64,000 nt of DNA. It comes from Comamonas testosteroni. GTDB lineage: Bacteria; Pseudomonadota; Gammaproteobacteria; Burkholderiales; Burkholderiaceae_C. A model generated the notes under the pieces. That model saw only the letters and a list, made by a program, of their open reading frames with translations, was not told where the DNA came from and ran no database searches. Of the stretch, positions 63,571 through 64,000 are shown piece by piece; positions within the stretch are counted from its first letter, which is position 1, and each line of letters starts with the position of its first letter. The position numbers and the translations under genes were made by a program. The DNA lies in NCBI GenBank assembly GCA_008727115.1, contig CP044131.1, positions 2,170,001 through 2,234,000 of the forward strand, in the 5' to 3' direction.

Positions 63571-64000
63571 TCAGTCATTCACGCTGCCCTGCGCCTTGCC
63601 TGTCAGGCCCTTGACCGCCTTGACGGCAGCGCTGCGTTTGCGCTCGGCACTGCGCTGGGCCACCGCGCTCGGGGCGCGCGCGAATTCGTCGTTCTCGTGA
63701 ATCAGCAGCGACAGCATTTCCATGAACTGCGCCCGCTTGTCGTCAGGGAGAGGCTCCAGCATGCGGCGCTGGGCGCGCAGCACCGAAGGCTCGGCGGCCA
63801 CCAGCAGACTGCGCCCCTCTTCGGTCAGGCTCAGCAAGCGCACGCGCCGGTCAGCCGGGCAGGCATTGCGCTCCATCAGGCCACGGGCTTCCAGACGGTC
63901 GATCACGCTGCCTATCGTTGATGTGTCAAAGCCAATGCTGCGTGCCAGCGTGCGCTGGTCAATGCCGGGCTGGCGCAGCACGGCAGACAGGGCTGCGTAC
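63571..64000 (-). CDS. MarR-family transcriptional regulator, 5' end beyond the window
   Basis: 143 residues are visible and the frame is still open at the edge. Winged-helix motif L-A-R-S-I-G-F-D-T-S-T-I-G-S-V-I-D-R-L-E and wing A-D-R-R-V-R-L-L-S-L-T-E-E-G are standard MarR. The C-terminus has an extra basic tail (R-S-A-E-R-K-R-S-A-A-V-K-A). GTG at 63981 could be read as a start but lies in the middle of the domain, so the gene continues past 64000. Confidence 0.88.
   Translation of the reverse strand, partial: YAALSAVLRQPGIDQRTLARSIGFDTSTIGSVIDRLEARGLMERNACPADRRVRLLSLTEEGRSLLVAAEPSVLRAQRRMLEPLPDDKRAQFMEMLSLLIHENDEFARAPSAVAQRSAERKRSAAVKAVKGLTGKAQGSVND

Overview
The window reads as a Comamonas chromosome (Comamonas testosteroni / C. 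thiooxydans group, Burkholderiales). The best evidence is a complete protocatechuate 4,5-cleavage operon in the order pmdU-K-E-F-D-A-B-C. A betaproteobacterial isc cluster, cox15-ctaB, and two families of Comamonadaceae-type intergenic repeats agree with this. Core coding density is high and GC-rich; parts of the central accessory block (about 31.3-34.3 kb) look visibly less GC-rich. Genus assignment is inference; gene calls rest on recognisable motifs, without database searches.

Left core (1-25.5 kb): thioesterase (partial), SDR oxidoreductase, alkyltransferase, a small gene behind LexA-type boxes, an rRNA-type methyltransferase, a deaminase, a CynX/NimT-type exporter, a decayed DUF1852-metE remnant, tRNA-Val, dnaQ, the isc operon (iscR-iscS-iscU-iscA-hscB-hscA-fdx, minus strand), uvrB, an aromatic/aspartate aminotransferase, an acetyltransferase, molbindin + TrmO-like pair, pseudouridine synthase, chemoreceptor, HD-GYP protein and scoAB.

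Accessory island (about 25.54-47.37 kb): the left edge lies inside a PAS-LuxR regulator gene divergent from scoAB, which is joined in frame to the tail of a type III Mod methyltransferase. Then follow a Fic enzyme and an intact type III Res subunit. After an IS30 element comes a tightly overlapping operon that I regard as the main discovery: FtsK/HerA-like ATPase (5' part lost), a CARF-type sensor fused to a PD-(D/E)XK nuclease, a vWA protein, a PP2C phosphatase, a Ser/Thr kinase with zinc ribbon (a TerY-P-like triad), a UPF1-like SF1 helicase, an unrecognised winged-helix protein, a coiled-coil McrB-like AAA+ protein (truncated) and a DUF2357/McrC-like protein (truncated). No CRISPR array or Cas gene accompanies it. 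Two identical 1033-bp IS5-family copies in inverted orientation have removed the 3' parts of the last two genes and of a tyrosine integrase lying beside tRNA-Gly. The island therefore looks like a decaying defence or DNA-processing locus.

Right core (47.5-64 kb): heme A synthase and heme O synthase, an aldo/keto reductase, the pmd operon, a secreted His/Asp/Arg-rich protein, selD, an Lrp-type regulator, tRNA-Gln, a YbjQ protein, a LysR regulator and a MarR regulator cut by the window end.
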